Positions 33,901 through 44,190 of a DNA stretch of 64,000 nucleotides are shown here, piece by piece (the stretch's first letter is position 1; every line of letters begins with the position of its first letter). A program made the translations under genes and the position numbers. This DNA comes from Ricordea florida (lineage: Eukaryota; Cnidaria; Anthozoa; Corallimorpharia; Ricordeidae). The DNA lies in assembly GCA_949710005.1 (NCBI GenBank), contig OX453275.1, forward strand, positions 26,265,218 to 26,329,217. The letters are read 5' to 3'. The notes beneath the pieces are model-generated. The model did no database searches. It had not been told where the DNA came from and was given only the letters and a program-made list of their open reading frames with translations.

Positions 33901-36900
33901 AAGTTCTTTCGGCGTAGTCTGTTTTCGTTAGGGCTTAGAATTCCGACCAGCGCTAATCTGGAATCAGTTACTATTGAATAACTAAAGCTTGCCGCTTAAC
34001 CATGTGTTAGCGGAAATCAGCTTTCTAGAAATCAGGATTAAACAAAAACTAAAGCTTGACACTTAACCATGTGTTAGCGGAAATCAGCTTTCTAGAAATC
34101 AGGATTAAACAAGAACAAAAGCTTGACGCTTAACCATGTGTTAGCGGAAATCAGCTTTCTAGAAATCAGGATTAAACAAAAACTAAAACTTGACGCTTAA
34201 CCATGTGTTAGCGGAAATCAGCTTTCTAGAAATCAGGATTAAACAAAAAGTAAAGCTTGACGCTTAACCATGTGTTAGCGGAAATCAGCTTTCTAGAAAT
34301 TAGGATTAAACAAAAACTAAAACTTGACGCTTAACCATGTGTTAGCGGAAATCAGCTTTCTAGAAATCAGGATTAAACTAAAACTAAAGTTTGACGCTTA
34401 ACCATGTGTTAGCGGAAATCAGCTTTCTAGAAATCAGGATTAAACAAAAACTAAAACTTGACGCTTAACCATGTGTTAGCGGAAATCAGCTTTCTAGAAA
34501 TCAGGATTAAACTAAAACTAAAGCTTGACGCTTAACCATGTGTTAGCGGAAATCAGCTTTCTAGAAATCAGGATTAAACAAAAACTAAAACTTGACGCTT
34601 AACCATGTGTTAGCGGAAATCAGCTTTATAGAAATCATGATTAAACAAAAACTAAAGCTTGACGCTTAACCAATTGTTAGCGGAAATCAGCTCTCTAGAA
34701 ATCAGGGTTAAACTAAAACTAAAGCTTGACGCTTAACCATGTGTTAGCGGAAATCAGCTTTCTAGCAATCATGATTAAACAAAAGCTAAAGCTTGACGCT
34801 TAACCATGTGTTAGCGGAAATCAGCTTTATAGAAATCATGATTAAACTAAAACTAAAGCTTAACGCTTAACCATGTGTTAGCGGAAATCAGCTTTCTAGC
34901 AATCATGATTAAACAAAAACTAAAGCTTGAGGCTTAACCATGTGTTAGCGGAAATCAGCTTTATAGAAATCATGATTAAACAAAAACTAAAGCTTGACGC
35001 TTAACCAATTGTTAGCGGAAATCAGCTCTCTAGAAATCAGGGTTAAACTAAAACTAAAGCTTGACGCTTAACCATGTGTTAGCGGAAATCAGCTTTCTAG
35101 CAATCATGATTAAACAAAAGCTAAAGCTTGACGCTTAACCATGTGTTAGCGGAAATCAGCTTTATAGAAATCATGATTAAACTAAAACTAAAGCTTAACG
35201 CTTAACCATGTGTTAGCGGAAATCAGCTTTCTAGCAATCATGATTAAACAAAAACTAAAGCTTGAGGCTTAACCATGTGTTAGCGGAAATCAGCTTTATA
35301 GAAATCATGATTAAACTAAAACTAAAGCTTGACGCTTAACCATGTGTTAGCGGAAATCAGCTTTCTAGAAATCAGGATTAAACTAAAACTAAAGCTTGAC
35401 GCTTAACCATGTGTTAGCGGAAATCAGCTTTCTAGAAATCAGGATTAAACAAAAACTAAAACTTGACGCTTAACCGTGTGTTAGCGGAAATCAGCTTTCT
35501 AGAAATCATGATTAAACAAAAACTAAAGCTTGACGCTTAACCAATTGTTAGCGGAAATCAGCTCTCTAGAAATCAGGGTTAAACTAAAACTAAAGCTTGA
35601 CGCTTAACCATGTGTTAGCGGAAATCAGCTTTCTAGCAATCATGATTAAACAAAAACTAAAACTTAACGCTTAACCATGTGTTAGCGGAAATTAGCTTTC
35701 TAGAAATCATGATCAAACAAAAACTAAAGCTTAACGCTTAACCATGTGTTAGCGGAAATCAGCTTTCTAGCAATCATGATCAAACAAAAACTAAAGCTTA
35801 ACGCTTAACCATGTGTTAGCGGAAATTAGCTTTCTAGAAATCATGATTAAACAAAAAGTAAAGCTTGACGCTTAACCATGTGTTAGCGGAAATCAGCTTT
35901 CTGGAAATCAGGATTAAACAAAAACTAAAACTTGACGCTTAACCATGTGTTAGCGGAAATCAGCTTTCTAGAAATCAGGATTAAACTAAAACTAAAGCTT
36001 GACGCTTAACCATGTGTTAGCGGAAATCAGCTTTCTAGAAATCAGGATTAAACAAAAACTAAAACTTGACGCTTAACCATGTGTTAGCGGAAATCAGCTT
36101 TCTAGAAATCATGATTAAACAAAAACTAAAGCTTGACGCTTAACCAATTGTTAGCGGAAATCAGCTCTCTAGAAATCAGGGTTAAACTAAAACTAAAGCT
36201 TGACGCTTAACCATGTGTTAGCGGAAATCAGCTTTCTAGCAATCATGATTAAACAAAAGCTAAAGCTTGACGCTTAACCATGTGTTAGCGGAAATCAGCT
36301 TTATAGAAATCATGATTAAACTAAAACTAAAGCTTAACGCTTAACCATGTGTTAGCGGAAATCAGCTTTCTAGCAATCATGATTAAACAAAAACTAAAGC
36401 TTGAGGCTTAACCATGTGTTAGCGGAAATCAGCTTTATAGAAATCATGATTAAACTAAAACTAAAGCTTGACGCTTAACCATGTGTTAGCGGAAATCAGC
36501 TTTCTAGAAATCAGGATTAAACTAAAACTAAAGCTTGACGCTTAACCATGTGTTAGCGGAAATCAGCTTTCTAGAAATCAGGATTAAACAAAAACTAAAA
36601 CTTGACGCTTAACCGTGTGTTAGCGGAAATCAGCTTTCTAGAAATCATGATTAAACAAAAACTAAAGCTTGACGCTTAACCAATTGTTAGCGGAAATCAG
36701 CTCTCTAGAAATCAGGGTTAAACTAAAACTAAAGCTTGACGCTTAACCATGTGTTAGCGGAAATCAGCTTTCTAGCAATCATGATTAAACAAAAACTAAA
36801 ACTTAACGCTTAACCATGTGTTAGCGGAAATTAGCTTTCTAGAAATCATGATCAAACAAAAACTAAAGCTTAACGCTTAACCATGTGTTAGCGGAAATCA

Positions 36901-39900
36901 GCTTTCTAGCAATCATGATCAAACAAAAACTAAAGCTTAACGCTTAACCATGTGTTAGCGGAAATTAGCTTTCTAGAAATCATGATTAAACAAAAAGTAA
37001 AGCTTGACGCTTAACCATGTGTTAGCGGAAATCAGCTTTCTGGAAATCAGGATTAAACAAAAACTAAAACTTGACGCTTAACCATGTGTTAGCGGAAATC
37101 AGCTTTCTAGAAATCAGGATTAAACTAAAACTAAAGCTTGACGCTTAACCATGTGTTAGCGGAAATCAGCTTTATAGAAATCATGATTAAACTAAAATTA
37201 AAGCTTGACGCTTAACCAATTGTTAGCGGAAATCAGTTTTCTCGAAATCAGGGTTAAACAGAAACTAAAGCTTAACGCTTAACCATGTGTTAGCGGAAAT
37301 CAGCTTTCTAGAAATCATGATTAAACAAAAACTAAAGCTTGACGCTTAACCAATTGTTAGCGGAAATCAGTTTTCTAGAAATCAGGGTTAAACAGAAACT
37401 AAAGCTTGCCGCTTGATCCTGAGCATAGGCGTACGGGCAATTTTTTGCCGGAGAGGGGGAGGGGGAGGCGGGCGGTAAACCATTTGCCCAAACATTCTCG
37501 CAAGTTGCCCAAATTTTTACGAAACAGTCGAAAAGGAACGAGGGTCATATAATGCACTAACATACGCCTACATATGAAGTGAAAATATTCTTACATTTGA
37601 AACTATCATACGAGCTCATAAAACACGTCAGAAGAAATGGAAAATATCTCCCTTCAAAAACACACACACACACATACATGCAAACTTCTTTAAAAATTGG
37701 CTTTGCCCAAATTTCTTTCGATGCCCAAAAAATCTAAGTTGCCAAATTCTTTTTTTTTTTTGGGGGGGGGGTGGGAGGGTGAGGGGGAGGCTGCAGCCCC
37801 CCCGCCCCCTCCCCCCGGCTCGTACGCCTATGATCCTGGATTAGCGTAAATTTACTCTCTAGGAACCTGGATTAAACAGAGAGGCTGAATCTTACTGCTT
37901 AACCATTTGTTGCGATAGTCAGTGTCTTAGAACGAAGGAACCGTAAATAAAACAAACGGAAAAGTGAAAGCATCAACCTGCTGCATTTCAAGTTGTCGTG
38001 CATGCTTTGCATTTCTTGCAGTTTTGTTGTGTAGTCAGCCATGAGACAGGTCATTCAGCAATGTTAAAGAACCCTACTCGTCTCCCCAGTGTGACAGTGA
38101 ACAGCCTTCTCAGCAAAGACGATGACCTAGTGTCACTGGGTGCTGCTCTAGCTACCAATATTGCCAGATACAAGGTACACATAATAGTAAATTTTAAAAA
38201 TCTGACCAACGCTCAGAAAACATTGGATTTTGGAAAGAAATAATTGATATTGTTATATACCTAGACTTTCACTGAACAAAACGAGCACTGTGATTGGTTG
38301 ATTCTTGGTCACGTGCACCTGATCAAATTCAAATGTATCCCGACCGGGGTACAATTGCCCAGTTGTTGCCTGCGCGCAAGTTGTGCCGTCTTTGTTTTCT
38401 TGTTTTTGGTATGGGAAAGTCTAGATATATAACAAAGCACTTATTGTATGGTCCCTCGGGAAACTAGTGAATTTTGTTTTCTCTCGGGTCCTGATCAGCA
38501 CTCACGGGAAAACAAAACTGTTTCCCTCGGGACCATACATTTAAGTGTATATTGTGCCCTCAAAACTGCAATCTGATCAGGACAAGTACAAGTCGTTCTT
38601 GGTACATCTCGAAACATGTTATCATTACCAGATAAATTTGTATACAACACAACGTTCGAATTAACTGCGTACTCGCGTAGGACGTTCATTCCAGGCCAAA
38701 CCCTGTTAGTAATTCACCTTCTCTCCTATTTTCAAAAGGGAATTAACAAAGCGAATGTGCTTTAGCGTTGTACCATCATCATCATTTCATTTTATTATTA
38801 TTATTAATTAATTACAATTTACAATTTGTCTGTACTCTTATCGACAACAAGTATGCGTTATCACAGTGGTCAAGATGTTGTCAGCAAATTTTGACCACTG
38901 TGATGACGCATATCGTTGTCGATAAGGGTACAGACAACGCTAAACCACATTCTTTGTTTTTTACCACAATATCAACGTCAAAGAAAGTGTTTTTTACATA
39001 GCGTGACCAAGATCGTGACACAGAAAGAGCAAAGCGTTGTCGCTCACTTTCTCGCAACCTGATTGGTTTATTCCCAAAATGAGCGTTTCTCATTGGCTAT
39101 TGCATTGCGTGACACATTGACGCGAGCAGCGTTGTCTGAACTCTTATCGACAACAGTAAATTAGCCAATCAGATTGTGCGATTAGTAGCAACTGTGGTAA
39201 AAAGCAGTTCTGGAAGGTGCTATAAAGCGTGATACCAGGGCAACATTTACTCCGGTTCCCCCTTGTGATTCTTCATTTGTTTGCATGATACCTCCAGGAA
39301 AAGCCATGACGGAGTGAGTCATACCGGAATGAGTTCACCCATGTTTTTATACCGAAGCGAGATCATTCCGGTATCTTCCATCGTTATCTTGCAGACGAAG
39401 AACGACCTCTTGATTCTGTTTGTAATCAGGATTTCGGTGTACAAGGAGGGTTGGCGTATGCGTATTTTACGTATGCCGTATCTCCCGTATTTAACTAACA
39501 GGCATCTTGTAAACGCGAAACGAAATCATGAAGTCATGAAGTCATTCTGATATGAAACTCGCACAGGGAAGCGACTTTTGTTATGTTAACACTGATTTGT
39601 ATCAAAGTACATTCGTTGTTTTGTAAATTTCTGTTTACGCTGCCTTTTCAATATGTAACTGACAGACACACGAGGAAATTGCACTGGAGTGTTCTACAGC
39701 GATTATTGAGGTGATACGGAATGTCGTCTTACCAGAAACAGGTTTGTACATGTAGATTTGCATTACTAACTAAAACAACTATTCAGACTCGCTGAAAGCA
39801 TTGGTTTTCTGTAAATGTTTTATTTCTCATATATTTATTTATTTATTTATTTTTTTTGCAGCGCATAACTGTCTGTTTGCTCTCCGGAGATTTGTAGAGC

Positions 39901-41316
39901 ACAATTCTCAGGTAGGTTTGGGGTTTCTTTTGTCCGAGATTCTAAGTTTCTTCGTGTAGTATCAAACGCGGCCTTCTTCAGGGCAGTACAGCTCTGTATG
40001 CATGGGTTGTGCAGGAATTTTATTTCGTTGAAGTGAGTTTTGAATCTAGAATCGTGTATATGGTTTGTCCAAGCAAGTAACGAAAGAACCACAAGACAGA
40101 CTACCACTATTCAGTAACGTTTCCAAAGAATGATCACACTACATGATCCGATCCACAGATGAAAACGTTAGAACCACACTGTACAAACAGTACCACGGTA
40201 CAGTACTGTTCAGTAGCTTTACAAAGAATGGTCACACTGCATGGTTTGATCCACAGATGAAAAAGTTAGAACCACACTGTATAGTAAAACAAACAGTACC
40301 ACGGTACTGTACTGTTCAGTAGCTTTACAAAGAATGGTCATCATGACAGTGATACTGCATGGCTTGATGATCTACAGAATAAAAAGTTAGAACCAGACTG
40401 TATTTTGAAATAAACAGTACCACAGTACAGTACCGTTCCTCCCAAAGAGTGGTCACACTGCATGGTTTGATCTACAGATGAAAAAATTAGAACGCTATAT
40501 GCTAGAATAAACAGCACCACAGTACGGAACTGTTCAATAGCCTTCCAAAGGCTAATCTTTTTGATGTGAGTGCATTGTTAAGAAACCGTGTTGCAAACAC
40601 AAGGTTTAATTTCGAAAATTAATTTAATGTTCAAGAATTGGTGCTAAAATATGGAATGGTATCCCTCCTGAACTTTGTGGGCTTAGGAAAGCACCCTTCA
40701 AACGTAAATTACATGATTTGCTTCTGCATATTCTTGGAACTGAGGAGATGAATGTTGAAATGCGCTACATTGACCTTTCTAAGCACATGCGGCTATTAAA
40801 TATTAAATAGTTCCCCTAAGTCTTAAAAGTTAATTTGCTTCTATTTTCTCTTTTCTTTACTGTCGTTATTAATAGTTTGCTTTCCATTTCTTCTTTTTTT
40901 TCTTAATATTGTTACATCTATTTTCTTTAACGTTGCTGTATACACATTTCTGTTGTTGTACATATAATTGTTTTTTTTTAAACATCCAGTCCAAAATAAA
41001 GTAGCCCGCCTAGAATAGCTATGTTAATAGCGGGCTACTATGGTCTCTGTATTGGTTTTTAAAATAAAGTGCGTGTTGTTGTTGTTGTTGTTGAAAGGGT
41101 TAAAGCTAGAACCGCATGAAATGATTCAAGCTCCCAGCTGTTTTTTGAGGGGAGGGGGGGGGGGGGGTGGTGAATTTATTTTGTTTCAACTTCTCGATTT
41201 GTGTTTCTTAGGTGGTTGGCTTAGCGAGTGTGATGGGTGTTGATGTAAACAGGTTCAAAGGCAGTTCCAAGGAAGTTGATGAATTGTGCAATGACCTGGA
41301 GAGATTGCTTAGCTAA
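23787..41316 (+). CDS. DESI1-like PPPDE peptidase with C-terminal PUL-like region
   Basis: Exons: 23787-23865, 24045-24066, 24171-24240, 25081-25190, 26832-26954, 27650-27826, 29606-29651, 31727-31871, 33027-33137, 33801-33883, 38022-38174, 39666-39741, 39862-39911, 41212-41316; 449 aa, all phases consistent. The ATG opens [18 protein letters not shown], as in DESI1. Residues 1-140 are a full PPPDE papain-fold domain with His35 (GIWHTGV) and Cys105 ([12 protein letters not shown]), the pair used by DESI1 to remove SUMO. A Ser/Pro-rich linker follows. Residues 195-449 look all-helical, ending [13 protein letters not shown] and LCNDLERLL, like PUL/ARM repeats of PLAA or Ufd3. Human DESI1 stops after the peptidase (168 aa). 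The donors at 27827 (GTTGGT) and 33138 (GTTCGT) are weak but are the only in-phase choices seen. Not splicing at 27827 gives a 202-aa form ending at 27854. The PUL call is by pattern, not by search. Confidence 0.85.
24805..25020. mobile_element. MITE family D short form, tandem pair
   Basis: Two about 102-bp copies (24805-24906 and 24919-25020) are nearly identical. Each starts TTAACCCTTTCACTCCCAAG and ends CTTGGGAGTGAAAGGGTTAA, with AAATCGTCTGGCGTTAG inside. A 12-bp spacer separates them. It lies in the DESI1-like intron before exon 25081. Confidence 0.85.
25555..25765 (+). repeat. Dispersed repeat P, uninterrupted copy
   Basis: AGAAGCTTGGCATTTTGATA, GTGATGGCGGGTTATTACC, GCTTATTTACATCTTGTAAT and AAAGGAGCTTCACAGCC run in order, as in the split copy at 3246-3985. 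Intronic. Confidence 0.6.
27851..28225 (-). mobile_element. MITE family E, copy 2
   Basis: TTAAGAAGTAGAAAGCATGT starts it and ACGAATGTTTTCTAAA ends it, with the same internal palindromes as 16831-17203 in opposite orientation. It begins 24 bp after the donor of the DESI1-like exon 27650-27826, and its first bases hold the TAA that ends the unspliced frame (27852-27854). Confidence 0.85.
28851..28974. repeat. Hairpin element
   Basis: Arms of about 53 bp (28851-28904 and 28922-28974): TTGGAATTAATTTGCACTTG faces its near complement, and CCAAAAAGCTGAAATTGC faces GCAATTTCAGCTTTTTG. DESI1-like intron. Structure is MITE-like. Confidence 0.75.
29100..29330. mobile_element. Degenerate family D MITEs
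   Basis: TTAATACTTTCACTCC at 29111 and TTTTTAACCCTTTAGGCCCC at 29215, followed by GTGACGAGTAAAATTGTCTC, match the TTAACCCTTT families. Ends are eroded. Confidence 0.6.
29981..30197. mobile_element. MITE with AGCCTGCAGAG ends
   Basis: AGCCTGCAGAGCGGGCGTTT at the left and AAAATACGCCTGCTTTGCAG plus GCT at the right are complements. The inside contains GCCGCCATCTTGAAAAG. Intronic in the DESI1-like gene. Confidence 0.7.
30541..30700. mobile_element. MITE family I (GCGTAGCTA ends), copy 1
   Basis: AGGAGCGTAGCTAGGGGG leads and TTCTGACTACGCCCCTG closes, with GTGCCCGTGACCCCCC inside. The same design with GTGCCCGTGAACCTCC is at 61432-61645. Confidence 0.65.
30925..31565 (+). mobile_element. MITE family J, two adjacent copies
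   Basis: GCAATCTGATTGGCTGAGCT, AAAATGGCGACG, TTTAGCGAAGTTTCGC and AATTAGATTATTCGCTCTCG occur in the same order at about 30925-31305 and 31306-31565. An extra partial head lies at 30940-31005. Inner ends CAATTAGATTATTCG and ATAATCTAATTG are inverted. All in one DESI1-like intron. Confidence 0.75.
32046..32388 (+). mobile_element. MITE family J, third copy
   Basis: GGCAATCTGATTGGATGAGC, GAAGATGGCGACGTC, AATTAGATTATTCGTTCTCG and ATAATCTAATTG repeat the layout of 30925-31565, now in the next intron. A small ATGATTGGACCC triplication is unique to it. Confidence 0.75.
32461..32692 (+). repeat. CTAAAGAAA-type dispersed repeat, copy 3
   Basis: ACTGGTGTTGCGTCAGTGGG and AAATTGAAACGC match 3365-3392. 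GCTAACATTTCAAGCGTTAT and CTTCAACTCGTTTATGG keep the order of that family. Confidence 0.6.
33446..33662. mobile_element. MITE family D, long form 2
   Basis: TTAACCCTTTCACTCCCACG starts it and CTTGGGAGTGAAAGGGTTAA ends it. GGAGAATTGCTACTCAGATC inside is the reverse of the motif at 12200-12225. It lies between exons 33027-33137 and 33801-33883. Confidence 0.8.
33950..37423. repeat. 67-bp satellite array with higher-order repeat
   Basis: About 52 head-to-tail units of 67 bp, each with ACTAAAGCTTGACGCTTAAC, CATGTGTTAGCGGAAATCAG and CTTTCTAGAAATCAGG. Variants recur in a fixed order: CCGTGTG at 35474 and 36613, and CTGGAAATC at 35901 and 37040, are each 1,139 bp (17 units) apart. AAAAGCTAAA at 34781 and 35116 is 335 bp (5 units) apart. 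It fills the intron between exons 33801-33883 and 38022-38174. Confidence 0.95.
37424..37832. mobile_element. hAT-like MITE with CATAGGCGTACG ends
   Basis: CATAGGCGTACGGGC and GCTCGTACGCCTATG are inverted ends. The flanks ATCCTGAG (37416-37423) and ATCCTGGA (37833-37840) match at six of eight bases. Eroded satellite continues on the right (AACCTGGATTAAACAGAG, CTTACTGCTTAACCATTTG), so it inserted into the array. G- and C-runs lie just inside the ends. Confidence 0.75.
38446..38538. repeat. Hairpin repeat
   Basis: TATGGTCCCTCGGGAAAC faces GTTTCCCTCGGGACCATA, with TTTTGTTTTC and GAAAACAAAA inside. DESI1-like intron. Confidence 0.75.
38828..38935. repeat. Hairpin MITE
   Basis: GTCTGTACTCTTATCGACAA and TATGCGTTATCACAGTGGTC are answered by near-perfect complements to 38935. 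A further CTCTTATCGACAACA lies at about 39141, suggesting a larger element. Confidence 0.75.
40100..40560. repeat. Four imperfect tandem copies of about 110 bp
   Basis: CAAAGAATGGTCACACTGCA, GATCCACAGATGAAAA, GTTAGAACCACACTGTA and AAACAGTACCACGGTACAG recur in order about four times with length differences. Last intron of the DESI1-like gene. Confidence 0.75.
40630..41094 (+). mobile_element. LINE 3' end relic with (GTT)n tail
   Basis: From 40636 the frame reads [18 protein letters not shown] and [17 protein letters not shown] and stops at TAG near 40810, typical of the last segment of Jockey/CR1-type ORF2. It ends in AAATAAAG and a (TTG)n run at 41074-41094. It lies in the last DESI1-like intron, just before the terminal exon. 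Confidence 0.7.
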
Positions 41317-41868
41317 CATTGGTCCTTGCTGGCATCACGTGAGAAAAGGCGTCTTCCGTGCAATCGTGGGGGGGTAGGAGTAAGGCTATTAGATGACCAT
41401 GATCGGAAGTAGTTTGGAGGCGTCCACTACAGATGGTGTGGGTACAGACGGGCATGTTAGATGTGAAAAAACCGAGAAGATCTGGCCTCTGTTTCTTCAA
41501 AGCACTAAAAACGTTTTAGACGTGAATAGCCATGAAATAGTAACAACACGAAAAAAACCCTAGGATTGCATTAACTTGCTAATTAACTGGAAAAAGAAAA
41601 GTGATAAACCTTTTTCTAGTTTTTGGCGCCCGGACAATAGTGACCCCACATGCGATCAGAGTGTAATATCTGACACCCTTAATGAGCACTTTGCCTCTGT
41701 AGGCCATCGACTAGCTTCTAAAATTCCTCATAGCCACGTACGTTTCTCACAGTATTTACCAAAGCGTAAATACTCGGATTCCTTTATGTTTGGAACTGTT
41801 TTGTCCGACGATATCCAGGAAATAATAAACGCTATTTTTTTAAAGAAAGCTCTGGGGTTGTCAGACCT

Positions 41869-42104
41869 CCCGGGGGGGGGGGGGTACCATATATGGGCTA
41901 TACAGGTATGTGCCGCGGAATAGGGTGTGGTTTTTGAGGTTCTCGGTCCTTAAATAGGGTATCTTTTTTGACCCTTTTGTTTCTGTCCCTGGTGTGGTCC
42001 TTAGATAGGGTAGCTTAATTGTATTATCTATAGGGTTAGGGTTCACGAACCTTCGCGGCACACCCCTATCCAAAATTCGCGGGAGTGCCCCCCCCTTCCC
42101 CGGG
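41869..42104. mobile_element. hAT-type MITE with 8-bp target duplication
   Basis: The flanks TCAGACCT at 41861-41868 and 42105-42112 are identical 8-bp direct repeats, the hAT hallmark. Ends CCCGGGGGGG and CCCCTTCCCCGGG are inverted. Inside, TAGGGTATCTTTTTTGACCC and TTAGATAGGGTAGC repeat a motif. It interrupts the LINE relic. Confidence 0.85.
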
Positions 42105-42512
42105 TCAGACCTCAGAGTCTTGCTTGATTCAAATCTGTCTTGGAAATATCATATTGCATACATCGCAACAAAAATCAGCAAATCACTACAAAAGCGTTGG
42201 CTTCGCCTAATCAATTTTGCACCGTTCAAATCTCATGCTGTCCTTTTTTTTTGACTTCTATAATGTTCTTCCGCTGAATTTTCTGTGCATTAAAGCCATT
42301 TGTATGACAATGCATGACATATCTAACAACAAAGCACCCCGTAATATCTAATCTAGTTTATTTACTCTTGCCTCTGCCGCACATCATTATAACACTAGAT
42401 TTTCTCCGGCTGGCACCTTCGCCATACAAAATTCGAGAACACAACAGAGGATTAAGTCGTTTTCTTGTTTTGGTGCTAAGGCGTGGAATTGTGTTACTGT
42501 TAATACTAACCG

Positions 42513-42602
42513 CCAACCGGTTAGCTCAGTTGGTAGAGCACCGGACTACCGTGCGGGAGGTTGCGGGTTCAAACCCTGGCCGGACCAACACTCAGGGCCT
42601 TG

Positions 42603-42635
<33 letters not shown>

Positions 42636-42995
42636 GACATCTGTAAATGGTTAGACTTTCTGGTCTTCTCGGATAAGGACGATAAACCGTAGGACCCGTG
42701 TCACAACACTTGTTCTTAATAATCTGTGGGACGTTAAAGAACCCACACGCTGTTCGAAAAGAGTGGGGGACGTAGTTCCCGGTGTGGTGGTCTATCTCTA
42801 CGTCTGGTTTCATCTCACAATTCATGCATGGGTTGGGTGGGTGTGTAAGATCATCTGTGGACTGATACCGGTAGCCAGAGGCGCCTTTACATGCTGACGT
42901 CCGATCTCACCCAGTAGAAGTGTAAAGCGCCTTTGAACTTATTCATATGAAAAAGTGCGCTATATAAATTCAATTCATTCATTCATTTATTAAAT
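42513..42995 (+). mobile_element. SINE family D, copy 2
   Basis: GGTTAGCTCAGTTGGTAGAG and GCGGGTTCAAACCCTGGCC form the A and B box head. The body (CTTCTCGGATAAGGACGATA, TGGGACGTTAAAGAACCC) and tail (GCGCTATATAAATTC, ATTCATTCATT) match the reverse copy at 21990-22442. It is inserted in the LINE relic. The acceptor and anticodon stems do not pair well enough for a functional tRNA. Confidence 0.85.
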
Positions 42996-43370
42996 TCATT
43001 ACTCATTCACTATCAAAACATAAATTGAAGGTGGCCATTCATCGGCAACTTTTAGATATTCTATTGTTTGAGGATGATTATGTTGACACGCTTACTATTA
43101 CCTCTAGGATTAAACAGCTTTGAAGTCTGCGATATTTCTAAATTCGATTAATATAAAATTATGATTTTTTTTCTTTCGTACTTTTTTTCTCTTTTCCAAC
43201 CCTCTGTCAATTTTAGTCTACACTATATGTAAATAATGTAAGTTAATATTTTATCTGTGCCTCACCCGCCTCTATTAGTTTTGCGGCTACTTTGCGGGTC
43301 AGAACTATTGTTCAAATATCTATGCTAGGTAAATAAAGATTGTTGTATTGTTGTTGTTGTTGTTGTTGAT

Positions 43371-44042
43371 CGTTCAATTGCGCAATAGCTTTTTTTTTAC
43401 AAAGTTGTTCTTTAAACATTTTTTGAGCGTCGTTGAACCTCTGACAATGTTTTATGCAAGAAACTATTTGGAATCTCTTTCTGGAATATTCGATGAATTA
43501 TCGACCGACGCCCGAAATCGAGCCCGAAAAAGGCCGAAGATTCTTGAAACGTCTACCTTGCCTGTTATCTAGTTGGAGAAACATATTAGCCTGGGAGAAC
43601 CACGTAGAAAAATTCCTAATCACCATTTAAATTGGCCATGTAGCCAGCATGATATCTCTGACAGTGTAGTGGTGATCACACCCGACCGGTAATTAGGGGG
43701 AGGTGGGCTCGAACCCCGCTCAGGGTATAAAAAGTTCTTCTTCCAATGAACATGTTATTCAGAAGTTGTCCGTCCTTGGTCCTCTCTAACTTCTCTACAG
43801 TTGATTACACTTCGCCGATATACATCTATATTGGGCTAACGTCGAAAGCTATAGATCGTTATAATAATTCTTCAATGCGGTGGCGAATTTAGAATTAGAA
43901 GAAAAAGTTTTTGGAAGTTATGGCTGATAGTTTGGTCAATCTATGCGAGATCAGCAGTAGGCAACTGAGGAAAGAGAAATTGCTGCAGCTAGTCTATAAA
44001 GTAATGTATGGTTAAAGATCGATCATTGCATCTGAGCATTGT
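43371..44042. other. Intergenic, no features recognised
   Basis: Between the LINE tail and a MITE. A 74-codon open frame here has no family signature. Confidence 0.35.
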
Positions 44043-44190
44043 AAAATTTTGGCTCCTACTCCGTGTACCGACACAGATGACGTAAAACAAAGACAGACAA
44101 TAAAAAAGTTGTTACTGAATAATTTGCACACAATGGTAAAACAATGCATATGTCACCTATTCCGGTACACGGAGTAGGAGCCAAAATTTT
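44043..44190. mobile_element. MITE with AAAATTTTGGCTCC ends
   Basis: AAAATTTTGGCTCCTACTCC and its exact complement end the element (44043-44070 and 44163-44190), about 28 bp each. Confidence 0.85.

Larger units (their letters stand above)
41573..43370 (+). pseudogene. LINE relic split by a hAT MITE and a SINE
   Basis: 41573-41860 encodes the endonuclease-RT linker (HFASVGHRLASKIP; EIINAIFLKKALGL). After the MITE, 42113 onward encodes RVLLDSNLSWKYHI and TKISKSLQKRW from the RT thumb region, then FSPAGTFAIQNSRTQQR and FGAKAWNCV to about 42510. After the SINE, 43008-43123 reads SLSKHKLKVAIHRQLLDILL and stops. A (TTG)n tail ends at 43369. The palm with catalytic aspartates is deleted between KKALGL and SDL. 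Frameshifts and stops confirm decay. It lies just downstream of the DESI1-like stop at 41316. Confidence 0.8.

Noticed and set aside
33950..37423. Regular 67-bp repeats that could suggest a CRISPR-like array
   Set aside because: There are no unique spacers: the whole 67 bp is repeated. It lies in a eukaryotic intron with no cas genes, so it is a satellite.
42520..42592. tRNA gene call on the plus strand
   Set aside because: A and B boxes are present, but the anticodon and acceptor stems pair poorly and the same head plus a 400-bp body occurs at 21990-22442. It is a SINE.
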